Positions 25,138-33,776 of a stretch of DNA of 64,000 bases are shown in pieces. Source of the DNA: Paenibacillus_S vulneris (GTDB taxonomy: Bacteria > Bacillota > Bacilli > Paenibacillales > NBRC-103111); assembly GCF_039543185.1 (NCBI RefSeq), contig NZ_BAABJG010000006.1, positions 310,001 through 374,000 on the forward strand. The letters are read 5' to 3'. Under the pieces are notes generated by a model, which had not been told where the DNA came from, did not search any database, and saw only the letters and a program-made list of their open reading frames with translations. How positions within the stretch are numbered: position 1 is the stretch's first letter; each line of letters begins with the position of its first letter. Both the position numbers and the translations under genes were made by a program.

Positions 25138-25510
25138 AGTCTGTTGAAACACCTATAGAGCTTGAACTATTGCCAATATACGAAGGTGGGATATCCTATA
25201 CAGCCAATGTTGAAATCCGCAAAATAACCCCACAAAGTGGGGCCAGATTGTCGAGAAACCTATAAGGCTTGAACTATTGCTAATATACTACGGTGGGGTA
25301 TGCCCCTCCAGCCGCTGTTGAAACCCGTGAAAGGGATCAGATTTAGTGGTATTTTCACGGGTTTCAAAGGCGGACGTAAACTCTTCCGAGGAATACCCCA
25401 CCTCCATATTTAGCAAAGTTCTCGCAAAACTAGGTTTCTCGACAGACTCGGGCCTTGGCTTCCAAGCTGATTCAGGTACTTTGCGGGGTGCCCTGAATTT
25501 TATAAGGTGC
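25138..25510. repeat. Cluster of palindromic (MITE-like) repeats between zapA and pheT
   Basis: Three related units. Direct copies at about 25141-25221 and 25249-25330 share GCTTGAACTATTGC, AATATAC and GGTGGGATAT or GGTGGGGTAT. An inverted copy at about 25375-25457 ends in GGTTTCTCGACA. Between them are ACCCCACAAAGTGGGGCC (25236 on), a long GAAACCCGTGAAA / TTTTCACGGGTTTC hairpin, and at 25459-25508 the segment CTTGGCTTCCAAGCTGATTC. The unit matches arms of the 7.1-kb element, and the last segment recurs at 47.7 kb. No coding capacity. Confidence 0.7.
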
Positions 25511-25525
25511 ACAGAAAAAAGGCTC

Positions 25526-25562
25526 CTCGTATCTCGTGATACGGGAACCTTTTGCATCAAAA
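25526..25562 (-). terminator. Probable terminator after pheT
   Basis: On the minus strand AAAGGTTCCCGTATCACG ... GATACGAGGAGCC pair as a hairpin followed by TTTTTTC, 25-60 bp beyond the pheT stop. Confidence 0.6.
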
Positions 25563-25587
25563 GCTTGCTTCTTTATGATACTGCCGA

Positions 25588-28035
25588 TTACTTTCGCAGC
25601 TCGGCTTCAAACGTTTGTTCCAATGCTTCCACGACTTTTGCGTGAAGCTCGCTGACTTCCTCATCGGTCAGGGTACGTTCAGGAGTCCGGTACACGAGAG
25701 CAAGCGCAACGCTCTTCTTGTCGGCGCCCAAACGCTCGCCTGTGTAAATATCAAATACTTGAATCGACTCCAGCAGGCTGCCTGCGACTTCACGAACTTT
25801 GGCCATCAGGTCGCCAACCTGTACGTCTCTGTTTACGACAACGGCAATGTCGCGTCCGATGGACGGATAACGAGGCAGCAGCTTGTGCGTGATGCGGCCG
25901 CTTGCCTGCTCGGCCAGCGCGGAGAATTCTACCTCCAGCACGTAAGTGTCCGCCAAATCCTTCTTCTGCTGCAGGGAAGGATGCAGTTGGCCGATCGTCC
26001 CGATCACTTGCTCTCCTTCCGCTGTTTGCAGCGTAATATGCGCCGTACGGCCCGGATGGAAGCCTTCAGGCTGAGCCGCTTTATAGCCGATACCTTGCAG
26101 GCCCAGGTAGCTTACAACACTTTCAAATACGCCCTTCAAATCGTAGAAATCGACATCGCCTGCCTTGCCCGTCCAATGCGTTTCATGACGTTTGCCTGTA
26201 ATAAGCGCAGCCAGCATCAGACGCTCCTCCGGAAGCTTCGTCAAGGACTCTTCGTCTGTAATGAACGCCTTGCCGATTTCGAACACCTGCACATCGTCCG
26301 TATTGCGGTTCCGGTTGTATGCCGCCACTTCCAGCAGATGAGGAATCAAGCTTGTGCGCAGCGTGCTGCGCTCTTCGCTCATCGGCATGGACAAGGTAAT
26401 CGGCTTCGCCTCAGGGTACGCACCCGGGAATTCGGCAATTTGGTCCGGATGCGTGAAGGAATACGTAATCGCTTCATGCAAGCCGCTTCCTGTCAGCACG
26501 TTCCGTACCAAACGGCGTACCACCTGCTCCTTCGTCAAGGCTCCCGGAGTCGTAACACCGCTCATCAATGTCGTCGGAATGTTATCGTAGCCGTACAAAC
26601 GTGCCACTTCTTCAATCAAATCGACAGCGCGCGTAATGTCGCCGCGACGGCTAGGCACATGAACCGTGAAGGCTTCGCCTTGTGCTTCCACCGCAAAATG
26701 CAGTCTTTCAAAGATGGCGCCGACTTGCTCCGCCGTCAGCTCCGTACCCAAATATTGATTGATTCTGCTTACGCTGAGCTCGATTTGGACCGCTTTGTTT
26801 TCCTTCGTCACCGCTTCAACGATACCCGATGCTACCGTCCCCCCGGCGTACTCAGCCATAAGGGAAGCCGCACGGTTGAGCGCAGGAATGACCGCCTCCG
26901 GATTCACTTCTTTTTCGAAACGAAGCGAAGCCTCGGAACGTAAGCCGAGCTGTCGGGAGGTCTTGCGCACCGTTCCGCCGTCGAACTTCGCCGATTCCAG
27001 CAAAATGCGCACGGTTCCGTCCGTAACCTCGGAATTTTCTCCGCCCATAACTCCGGCAAGCGCGACAGGCTTCGTTCCGTCTGTAATCAGCAGCATGTGC
27101 GGCTCTAGCTCCCGCTCCACTCCATCCAGAGTAACGATCTTCTCTCCCGGCTTCGCCATGCGGACATCAATATGTCCATTAGCCAATTTATCTGCGTCAA
27201 ATGCGTGCAGCGGTTGACCGTATTCCAGCATAACAAAGTTCGTAATGTCCACGATGTTATTGATCGGACGAACGCCTGCCGCCATCAGACGATTTTGCAT
27301 CCAGAGAGGAGAAGGTCCGATCTTGACATTCTCGATGTAGCGCGCAGCATAGTGCGAGCATTGCTCCTTCGCCGTAATTTCAACGGAGATATGATTGGAG
27401 GCTTGCCCTGCGGCACCTTTCTTATTCAAGCCCTGCTCGGCATCCGGCAGTTGAACCGGACGTCCAAGAATCGCCGCGATCTCGTACGCTGCTCCCAGCA
27501 TGCTCAGACAGTCGGAGCGGTTCGGCGTGAGGTCGAAATCAAGCACCTCATCATTAATCGCCAATACGTCCAGAACGCTCTCCCCGATCGGAGTGTCTTC
27601 CGGCAGCACCAGAATTCCTTCCTGGATTTCTTTCGGCAGCAGCTTATCGTTCAGTCCAAGCTCCTTCGCTGAGCAGATCATGCCTTGAGATTCCACACCG
27701 CGCAGCTTCGCGCGTTTGATCACCAAGCCGTCAGGCAGCTTCGCGCTGACAATAGCTACAGGAACCTTTTGGCCTGCGGCCACGTTCTTCGCTCCGCACA
27801 CGATTTGCAAATCCTCGCCTTGCCCAACATCCACCGTACATACGCTCAATTTATCGGCGTCCGGATGCTTTTCTCGCGTCTTGACAAAGCCGACGAATAC
27901 TTTTTCTACCCCTTTGTTGCGCTTTTCTACAATATCGACCTCAATGCCGCTTCGCGTCAGCTTTTCCGCCAGCTCGTCGGCTGTATAACCATTCACATCC
28001 ACATACTGGGATAGCCATTGATAAGATACTTTCAT
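25588..28035 (-). CDS. pheT: Phenylalanyl-tRNA synthetase beta subunit
   Basis: 815 aa, the usual size. The N-terminal tRNA-binding (OB/EMAP) domain is seen in VFVGFVKTREKHPDADKLSVC, then the B3/B4 editing domain with DLTPNRSDCLSMLG, the B5 domain, the catalytic-like core, and a C-terminal anticodon-binding domain (RYPSIGRDIAVVVNRDVQVGDL). It forms the alpha2-beta2 enzyme charging tRNA-Phe and edits mischarged tyrosine. 22 bp separate it from pheS. Control is through the T-box leader of pheS. Confidence 0.97.
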   Translation of the reverse strand: MKVSYQWLSQYVDVNGYTADELAEKLTRSGIEVDIVEKRNKGVEKVFVGFVKTREKHPDADKLSVCTVDVGQGEDLQIVCGAKNVAAGQKVPVAIVSAKLPDGLVIKRAKLRGVESQGMICSAKELGLNDKLLPKEIQEGILVLPEDTPIGESVLDVLAINDEVLDFDLTPNRSDCLSMLGAAYEIAAILGRPVQLPDAEQGLNKKGAAGQASNHISVEITAKEQCSHYAARYIENVKIGPSPLWMQNRLMAAGVRPINNIVDITNFVMLEYGQPLHAFDADKLANGHIDVRMAKPGEKIVTLDGVERELEPHMLLITDGTKPVALAGVMGGENSEVTDGTVRILLESAKFDGGTVRKTSRQLGLRSEASLRFEKEVNPEAVIPALNRAASLMAEYAGGTVASGIVEAVTKENKAVQIELSVSRINQYLGTELTAEQVGAIFERLHFAVEAQGEAFTVHVPSRRGDITRAVDLIEEVARLYGYDNIPTTLMSGVTTPGALTKEQVVRRLVRNVLTGSGLHEAITYSFTHPDQIAEFPGAYPEAKPITLSMPMSEERSTLRTSLIPHLLEVAAYNRNRNTDDVQVFEIGKAFITDEESLTKLPEERLMLAALITGKRHETHWTGKAGDVDFYDLKGVFESVVSYLGLQGIGYKAAQPEGFHPGRTAHITLQTAEGEQVIGTIGQLHPSLQQKKDLADTYVLEVEFSALAEQASGRITHKLLPRYPSIGRDIAVVVNRDVQVGDLMAKVREVAGSLLESIQVFDIYTGERLGADKKSVALALVYRTPERTLTDEEVSELHAKVVEALEQTFEAELRK

Positions 28036-28057
28036 GTCCTCTTAACACTCCTCTCGA

Positions 28058-29092
28058 TTACAAATGGGCGAACTGCTTCAAGAAACGCAGATCGTTCGTA
28101 TAGAAATGACGGATGTCTTCAATGTCATATTTGAGCATCGCTACGCGTTCTACCCCGAGTCCGAAAGCGAAGCCGCTGTACTCCTCAGGATCATAACCGC
28201 CCTTTTCCAGCACGTTCGGATGCACCATGCCTGCGCCGAGGATTTCGAGCCAGCCGGTTTGCTTGCATACGCGGCAGCCGCTGCCCCCGCACATCGCGCA
28301 GGTCACGTCAACCTCAACGCTCGGCTCCGTGAACGGGAAGAAGCTCGGACGCAGACGAATTTGTGTATTTTGCCCGAACAGCTCGCGCACGAACTGAAGC
28401 AGAGTGCCCTTCAAATCGCTCATGCGAATGTTGCGGTCGATAACGAGACCCTCGATTTGCGTGAACATATGGGAATGAGTCGCATCGTCATCATCACGGC
28501 GGTATACTTTACCCGGGCAAATGATTTTGACCGGCACTTCGCCTTTCATTTTCTCCATAGTACGAACCTGTACCGGGGAGGTTTGCGTGCGCATCAAAAT
28601 TTCTTCAGTAATATAGAAGGAGTCCTGCATGTCGCGGGCCGGGTGATTTTTAGGCAGGTTTAACGCTTCGAAGTTGTAATAGTCCTGCTCGACCTCCGGA
28701 CCTTCAGCTACCGTATAGCCCATCCCGATGAAAATGTCCTCGATCTGCTGAATGACTTTGCTGATCGGATGCGTCGCCCCTACAGGCGAAGGCCGGCCCG
28801 GCAGCGTCACGTCGATCGTCTCGGCACGCAGACGCGCTTCCGTCTCAGCCTTCTGGTACTCCTCCTGTTTGCTTTCGATGACGGCTTCGATGGCGCCGCG
28901 AACCTCATTGGCGACCTGCCCGATCACCGGACGCTCCTCAGCGCTCAAAGCGCCCATACCGCGCAAAATTTCGGTCAAAGGACCTTTTTTGCCCAAATAT
29001 TTGATTTTCATTTCAGCAAGCTGCTGTTGGTTCGTCACCTGAGCCAGCTCCTGCAGCGCTTCGACTTTTAGTGCTTCCAAACGCTCTTTCAT
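28058..29092 (-). CDS. pheS: Phenylalanyl-tRNA synthetase alpha subunit
   Basis: 344 aa. An N-terminal helical tRNA-binding arm (ELAQVTNQQQLAEMKIKYLG) leads to the class II catalytic domain with HPARDMQDSFYI (motif 1/2 region), TRTQTSPVQVRTM-like RTQTSPVQVRTM, FFPFTEPSVEVDV and motif 3 FGLGVERVAMLKYDIEDIR. First gene of the pheST operon, behind a T-box leader. AGGAGG lies a few bases before its ATG. Confidence 0.97.
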   Translation of the reverse strand: MKERLEALKVEALQELAQVTNQQQLAEMKIKYLGKKGPLTEILRGMGALSAEERPVIGQVANEVRGAIEAVIESKQEEYQKAETEARLRAETIDVTLPGRPSPVGATHPISKVIQQIEDIFIGMGYTVAEGPEVEQDYYNFEALNLPKNHPARDMQDSFYITEEILMRTQTSPVQVRTMEKMKGEVPVKIICPGKVYRRDDDDATHSHMFTQIEGLVIDRNIRMSDLKGTLLQFVRELFGQNTQIRLRPSFFPFTEPSVEVDVTCAMCGGSGCRVCKQTGWLEILGAGMVHPNVLEKGGYDPEEYSGFAFGLGVERVAMLKYDIEDIRHFYTNDLRFLKQFAHL

Positions 29093-29204
29093 GTGTTCAT
29101 CCTCCTTTTAGTTTTTTGCTTCAAAACCTTCCTGGACCGCCGTATTTAGGGCGCTGCCTCATAACCCCCGGTTAGCCGATAACCTTTGTTAACCATCCTG
29201 CTCC

Positions 29205-29540
29205 AGGCAACAAAAAAAGGCTCATTCATCCCGGTAAAGGGACGAATAAGCCGTGGTACCACCCTTGTTAGAAGGCTTCAGATCCATACCCGACCGGCGC
29301 TTCGGCGCCAAAATAAGGATAAGGATTCCTTCTCACTCATTGAAAGTAACGGTTCCGAACGTTCATGTTCTTGGCCGGATCCCTCCTACTTGCCCCAGCG
29401 GAAGCTGCGGTTTCAAAGGACTGCTCGGGAGGGAACTTCGGCAGCCTGTTTCTGTAGAACCGCTCTCAATCTCCGGCGGCTCCTCCCTGTAAAGAGGCAC
29501 TGCTTACTTTTCTCCGTCAACGCATTTTTGGATATGAAAC
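29205..29540 (-). promoter_or_regulatory. T-box leader of pheST
   Basis: The minus strand contains the T-box core AAGGGTGGTACCACG (29252-29266). It is followed by a terminator (GGCTTATTCGTCCC pairing with GGGATGAATGAGCC, then seven T, 29212-29252), which competes with the antiterminator. Upstream lie stem I elements, and a UUC triplet at 29457-29459 is a plausible phenylalanine specifier (inference). The leader senses uncharged tRNA-Phe. About 335 nt from the promoter to the terminator. Confidence 0.93.
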
Positions 29541-29548
29541 TTGAGCTT

Positions 29549-29577
29549 ATTATATGAAAATTGCATCTTCATTGCAA
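29549..29577 (-). promoter_or_regulatory. Sigma-A promoter of the pheST T-box leader
   Basis: Minus-strand TTGCAA (29572-29577), 17 bases, TATAAT (29549-29554), placing the transcript start just before the T-box leader. Confidence 0.75.
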
Positions 29578-29722
29578 GTACCGGTCCAGATTTGCATGCC
29601 CATCTTTCGTTATATCCACTTGTTTTATGTGAGCAGCTTGTCGAAATTTGGTGACTTTTCACACTCCTTCTTGCATAATGGTACTTATAATAACCATGAA
29701 GTTAAGGTCAGGAGGTTAGCGC

Positions 29723-30421
29723 TTGGCTATCTTATCTAACTTTGGACAAAGGGTGCGGGAGCTTAGGTTAAAAGCAGGGATGTCGCAGGAGGCGCTTGCG
29801 GTGCGCTGCGGAATGGACCGTTCTTATATTGGCGGCGTCGAGCGGGGCGAGCGGAACATTTCGCTGGAAAACATATCGATCATAACAAATGCTCTGGATG
29901 TCGATATGAGCTATTTTTTTGATAATGAGCGCTTCTCCATGCACTCCGCTTATGTAAAGAGCGAATATGAACGCGCCTTAAGCGAACGGTTTGTTTACCA
30001 CATTGACTTTGACGAACAGGTCATATCCTGGCAGGTCAAGGGAGTTCTCAGCGCAGACGATGTCGGTAAGCTTTCCTTCGATCTGAAGATCGCCTGCACT
30101 TACTTGACCAAAGGCCATATACGGCTGCTGATCGATAACAGGGGGATGGTAGCGAACGGACATCCGTTTGTTTTTTCGCCGGATACGAATGAAAGGATCG
30201 AGGAGCTTCAGAAGTGGATGTTTCCTCACTGTCAGAAGGTCGCGGTGCTGTGCAATTCCAAGCTGATGAAGAATCAAATGGATCGCCTGGGCAGCCGGAC
30301 GGGGATGAAGCAAATTTCCCAGCATTTCTATAAGGACGGTAGTGAGGACGTCGTTGCCCAAGCCTATGCTTTTCTCGGCATCACTCATAATCCGTTGGTT
30401 ACACCGGAACCGATCGGCTGA
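29723..30421 (+). CDS. XRE-family regulator with a C-terminal sensory domain
   Basis: 232 aa from a TTG at 29723-29725, which AGGAGG precedes by 7 bases. Residues about 6-65 are an XRE helix-turn-helix (VRELRLKAGMSQEALAVRCG, DRSYIGGVERGERNISLENI). The remaining 160 residues (ISWQVKGVLSADDVGKLSFD, VAVLCNSKLMKNQMDRLG) look like a STAS or SpoIIAA-like alpha/beta fold, an uncommon partner for XRE proteins. Target genes are not evident. It diverges from pheST, and the intervening T-box promoter faces the other way. Confidence 0.78.
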   Translation: MAILSNFGQRVRELRLKAGMSQEALAVRCGMDRSYIGGVERGERNISLENISIITNALDVDMSYFFDNERFSMHSAYVKSEYERALSERFVYHIDFDEQVISWQVKGVLSADDVGKLSFDLKIACTYLTKGHIRLLIDNRGMVANGHPFVFSPDTNERIEELQKWMFPHCQKVAVLCNSKLMKNQMDRLGSRTGMKQISQHFYKDGSEDVVAQAYAFLGITHNPLVTPEPIG

Positions 30422-30479
30422 CCCGGCTTTGGACAGGAGCTTCATCGGGATAGCTTACCGTCTGCACCTTTTCAGTCGA

Positions 30480-30513
30480 AAACCCGGGGCGGATAAGCCT
30501 CGGGTCTTGTTTT
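30480..30513 (+). terminator. Intrinsic terminator after the XRE regulator
   Basis: ACCCG-GGGC ... GCCTCGGGT followed by CTTGTTTTC. Confidence 0.65.
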
Positions 30514-30621
30514 CGTGTGCATGATGCTCTTTGATTTGGAATAAAGGACTGCTCCTATACGCACTAAGTTGGACCGCAGGATTCGTACAGTTCACCGTAG
30601 TAATGGCACACAAGCGATTCC

Positions 30622-31149
30622 TTATTGCTGCTTGGCATACTTATGCATGTTCGTAATGTATTCCTCAACCAGCCGCTGAATGGAGGCAAGCTTCTCCTCC
30701 GGATGGCCATAGCTCTCCAAAGCCTGTGTCATGGCCTGAATATATTTGTCGCCCAGCTTTTTGAGCGCTTCGCTGGAGCTGCAGTATTCTTTCAAGTAAG
30801 CCGGGATAAAGTAGCATTCCAGCGAGTCCATAGAGAAGGTGTAATCAGCATCGCCCGCTTCTCCCGCCTCATCCTTGCTTTGTTTCATCTTGTCGTACAA
30901 TCCGGTCGTCGTAATCAATCCCAGCCGGTAGGTTCTTCTAATAAATTCATACTGCTCCTGCCCGATAAGCCCCTGCTCGTGCTGCCTCTTACTTCTCTCA
31001 TCCAGGTAATACAGGATGCCTCCCCATTCCGAGGTGAATTTCAGCCAAAATTCTATATCGCTATGATCGATAATGATGCTGACAACCTCATCAAATACGA
31101 TATCCGGATTTTCGGAAAGCATTGCCTGCACTTGCATGTTGGAATCCAT
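30622..31149 (-). CDS. Hypothetical alpha-helical protein
   Basis: 175-aa soluble protein rich in acidic and aromatic residues, with no signal peptide and no membrane segment. Predicted mainly helical (DEVVSIIIDHSDIEFWLKF; RTYRLGLITTTGLYDKM; KLASIQRLVEEYITNMHKYA). AGGAGAG precedes the ATG by 7 bases. It lies 36 bp after lspA on the same strand and may be the last gene of that transcript. I do not recognise the family. Confidence 0.65.
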   Translation of the reverse strand: MDSNMQVQAMLSENPDIVFDEVVSIIIDHSDIEFWLKFTSEWGGILYYLDERSKRQHEQGLIGQEQYEFIRRTYRLGLITTTGLYDKMKQSKDEAGEAGDADYTFSMDSLECYFIPAYLKEYCSSSEALKKLGDKYIQAMTQALESYGHPEEKLASIQRLVEEYITNMHKYAKQQ

Positions 31150-31185
31150 TTCTTTCTCTCCTATCTGAACGATTGGTTTAACTTT

Positions 31186-31641
31186 TTATGAGACGGGTTT
31201 TCTTAAAATGATGGACACGGCTGCGGTTATTAACAAAAGAACGACCCCAATATTAATGGCCACATCCGCCAAATTAAGAATGCCATGGCCTGAGGTAAAC
31301 TCCAGAAAATCCGTGACTTTCCCGAATAATATACGGTCAATCGCATTGCCGGCTGCACCGCCGACCAGAAACCCCATGCTTATGTCCATCGGCTTCCCCT
31401 TGATCTCGCCTTTCTGCCGGTAATACAGCACTCCTGCAATAAAGATAACCGCGAATACGGCAAAGAGCCTTCCATATCCTTGAAACAAGCTGTGAGCCAT
31501 CCCGCTGTTCTCGTAGTGGGTCAAGTTGAGAAAGGATTCCCACAGCGTAACCGTGGACCCGACCTCTATGGAGCCCCGTACCGCTATTTTGGCCAGCTGA
31601 TCCACTGCAATAACCATAATGGCTATACAATAAAATAGCAT
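31186..31641 (-). CDS. lspA: Lipoprotein signal peptidase (LspA, signal peptidase II)
   Basis: 151-aa membrane aspartic protease that cleaves prolipoprotein signal peptides. Four transmembrane segments and the two catalytic-Asp regions GNAIDRILFGKVTDFLEF and ILNLADVAINIG are intact. The usual N-x-G-A/A motif reads NSGMAHSLF, a mild divergence. The first TM is short and lacks the basic N-terminus of housekeeping LspA, so this may be a second, specialised copy. It follows a 66-codon ORF by 33 bp. Confidence 0.88.
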   Translation of the reverse strand: MLFYCIAIMVIAVDQLAKIAVRGSIEVGSTVTLWESFLNLTHYENSGMAHSLFQGYGRLFAVFAVIFIAGVLYYRQKGEIKGKPMDISMGFLVGGAAGNAIDRILFGKVTDFLEFTSGHGILNLADVAINIGVVLLLITAAVSIILRKPVS

Positions 31642-31673
31642 GAGATAATTTCACTTCTTTCTTTGAGCAGTCC

Positions 31674-31874
31674 TTAAGGCTCGAGAGTCCGCGGTACTGC
31701 ATTGCGCAGAGCGGCCGCCAGCTTCTCCAGCTCCTCAATTCCAGTCTCATCAGTGTACTGCTTTCCGTTCATTTCATGAACCTGAATGTGATGTTCGTGT
31801 AAATGCTCCAACGCCTGATCCAGCCGCAAACCGAGTATACCGCAAGCGGAGTCGATTTCAAATTTATTTTTCAT
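31674..31874 (-). CDS. Small hypothetical protein upstream of lspA
   Basis: 66-aa protein from the ATG at 31872-31874, preceded by AAAGGA. The sequence FEIDSACGILGLRLDQALEHL followed by HHIQVHEMNGKQYTDETGIEEL reads like a small helix-turn-helix or excisionase-type fold: two short helices, then a hairpin, then a helix. The C-terminal part is Leu- and Ala-rich. It is co-directional with lspA and may be in the same transcript. No family recognised with confidence. Confidence 0.5.
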   Translation of the reverse strand: MKNKFEIDSACGILGLRLDQALEHLHEHHIQVHEMNGKQYTDETGIEELEKLAAALRNAVPRTLEP

Positions 31875-32320
31875 TCTCGTTCCTTTCCCCTCGAATCTAC
31901 CAATTCCATTTTTTGTAAAACTTGAACTTTCCTTCATAATCATGTACCTTAGACAAGTGCCTATTATTGCACAGCTTATTTTAATAGATTCGAATTGGAG
32001 TTGAACCATCATTTTTACCAAAGTATTGAAAAGCGTATTTCTTGTTGCCTTTAGTGTTCTCATCAGTTATTTCTTTGTTGGCGGAGCGGTAATGGGGATC
32101 ATCAGCCGCATCGGAAGCTTGTTCCGTACGACATGATTCCATCCTCCGACGAACTATTTGGAGTCTAGTTGATAGACTTTCCACTGGCATTAGGTAGCCT
32201 CCTGCTGCGTTGTCCAATCCTTCCTTACTCTCTATTTTCTCCAAATTTAGCAAGCATTCTGCATGACGCTATATTCCTTTTCTTATATCCTTGTTCTCTT
32301 CTTCTTGTTTTCTTCTGGTT
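31875..32320. other. Intergenic region with remnants only
   Basis: This part holds no ORF with a good ribosome binding site. A plus-strand frame at about 32011-32139 reads as a hydrophobic 36-residue peptide (SVFLVAFSVLISYFFVGG, then IISRIGSLFRTT) but lacks an acceptable start codon. Confidence 0.4.
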
Positions 32321-32436
32321 ATTAGGAGGCACCACCCCCTGCGGTAAAACCGCCTTTCGGCGGCAAGCAGCCGGGACTTTTATCGGGAGCCCGCATGGAA
32401 CACGGATGCGTGTGAAAGGTGGTCTTGCTCCCTAAT
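32321..32436. ncRNA. Candidate structured RNA, multibranched, strand undetermined
   Basis: A closed 116-nt module: ATTAGG (32321-32326) pairs with CCTAAT (32431-32436) and ACCACC (32331-32336) with GGTGGT (32418-32423). Inside are CCGCC-TTTC-GGCGG (32350-32363), a CCGGG/CCCGA-type arm, and CGCAT/ATGCG (32392-32396, 32406-32410). The high GC content, the nested stems and the AT-rich flanks argue for a folded RNA. No match to a riboswitch class I know. No sense gene follows on the plus strand; on the minus strand the next gene is the 66-aa ORF 450 bp away. Confidence 0.45.
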
Positions 32437-32537
32437 TCCGGCGATTTTAAACCAAATAACCCTCGGGCTCGCGGTCCAGCGGGTTACAGGTCTCCATCCC
32501 TTCCATTGACGCTATTACTCCCGCTCAGGAAGACATA

Positions 32538-33002
32538 CTATTTCAAAATAATAACGAAATATCCGTACAGGATCTCCAGCTCTTGCAACGAAACCTGAAG
32601 CTCATCGGCCTGCTGCTGGAACGAACAATCCGGTTTATCCACCAACAGCTGTAGCAGCGATTGCGCCAGCCCGATGGGGGACTGCTCCAGATCCGGCTGC
32701 AGCACTTTGAACTCATTCAGCGACCGGTTGCTTTGGATAATGCCAAAATCCGAGAGCTTCTTTAAAGTGCTGGTAATGTCCTGCGTAGTCGTATCCATAA
32801 AATTGCTTAAAACTTTGACAGATAAGCTGCTTATGCCTTCGTTATTCGCCGTGGACTGCAATAAGGCAGTCAGCTTCTTGTAGGATTCGATTCGAAGCAA
32901 TGCCCGGTCAATGACGCGGGACGAGAAAACCGATTGCATGGGATCACCGTATTTCATAAAGGATTCGATGTGAAGATACGTTTGGTAAAAAGATAACGCC
33001 AT
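32538..33002 (-). CDS. Hypothetical protein, possible winged-helix
   Basis: 154-aa soluble protein. The middle and C-terminal parts contain a segment like a winged helix (SVKVLSNFMDTTTQDITSTL, KLSDFGIIQSN) and a second helix-turn-helix-like run (ADELQVSLQELEILYGYF). The ATG lacks an evident ribosome binding site. It lies 89 bp after another unknown gene on the same strand. Possibly a transcriptional regulator, without support from context. Confidence 0.5.
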   Translation of the reverse strand: MALSFYQTYLHIESFMKYGDPMQSVFSSRVIDRALLRIESYKKLTALLQSTANNEGISSLSVKVLSNFMDTTTQDITSTLKKLSDFGIIQSNRSLNEFKVLQPDLEQSPIGLAQSLLQLLVDKPDCSFQQQADELQVSLQELEILYGYFVIILK

Positions 33003-33091
33003 GATGCTGCATTTCCGCGATAAAATCTTACCATATGTCGGCGCAAACTGCTATAGAAGCCGATCCGATGCTTCATCTGCCGTGTTATGCA

Positions 33092-33598
33092 TTACTCATA
33101 CAATCGCCCCAGCTCCAAAAATACTCCCAAGGTGAACCAATCGCAATGGGGATCGTCGCCCAGGTGGTCTTCCAGTCCGGATGCCGCACACTCCAGATAC
33201 GAATGAACGTCAAAATTGTACCAGGTGTGGTTCGTCCTTGAAGTGGTCCCTAAAAACCGGTACCGGTTCTCCTCTTCCTGCCGCTCCATCTCCCTCAAAT
33301 CAAAAATATGAAATTGCAAAACCTCTCTTGTATAAGTAAAACCGTCAATGGCTGTTTCCAAAACGGGAGGTCTGCTGCATTGGTTCCACTCTTCCATGTA
33401 TTGTATCGGCGCTGTATCGAAGCTTTGTTCCAGCAGCTTACCTACCAAAGAGTAGGTCATGACTTCATTTTTATAAGACAAGACATTAACATAAAGCGAC
33501 CTAAGATAAGATTCCAGCGAAGCATCCGAGCGGCTTCCTCTTTCCTGCAGCATACGGTCAACATGGGCCGACAGATCTATAGGGGTTTGAATGTTCAA
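33092..33598 (-). CDS. Hypothetical protein
   Basis: 168-aa protein from a TTG at 33596-33598, with GGGAAGAG 6 bases upstream. The composition is ordinary, with an acidic N-terminal half and several Trp/His/Cys residues late (TWYNFDVHSYLECAASGL, HCDWFTLGVFLELG). No motif or membrane segment was recognised. It is probably co-transcribed with the next gene downstream. Confidence 0.55.
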   Translation of the reverse strand: MNIQTPIDLSAHVDRMLQERGSRSDASLESYLRSLYVNVLSYKNEVMTYSLVGKLLEQSFDTAPIQYMEEWNQCSRPPVLETAIDGFTYTREVLQFHIFDLREMERQEEENRYRFLGTTSRTNHTWYNFDVHSYLECAASGLEDHLGDDPHCDWFTLGVFLELGRLYE

Positions 33599-33747
33599 TC
33601 GGTTCTCTTCCCTTCCAGTATGGATCTATATATCATTTGATGCGGATGAATCGATTCCCTTCTTTCTATCTGTTTATCCTACTATGGTTCCCGTCCACTG
33701 GACACATACCCATTTCTCATCTCATACAAAAAAAGTTGCACTGCCCC

Positions 33748-33776
33748 TTTACATACCTACCGAAGGTATGTATACT
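33748..33776 (+). promoter_or_regulatory. Sigma-A promoter with an operator inside its spacer
   Basis: TTTACA (33748-33753), 17 bases, TATACT (33771-33776). The spacer is almost filled by the inverted repeat described in the next entry, so a repressor bound there would block RNA polymerase. Confidence 0.75.

Noticed and set aside
25346..25645. 99-aa plus-strand ORF in the repeat cluster
   Set aside because: Made of palindromic repeat arms and the start of the pheT antisense; no ribosome binding site.
32011..32139. 36-residue hydrophobic plus-strand peptide
   Set aside because: No acceptable start codon with a ribosome binding site; kept only as a remark.
32169..32435. 88-aa plus-strand ORF over the structured-RNA candidate
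   Set aside because: No ribosome binding site, and the hydrophobic part runs straight into the GC-rich hairpins. The base-pairing explains the sequence better than coding.
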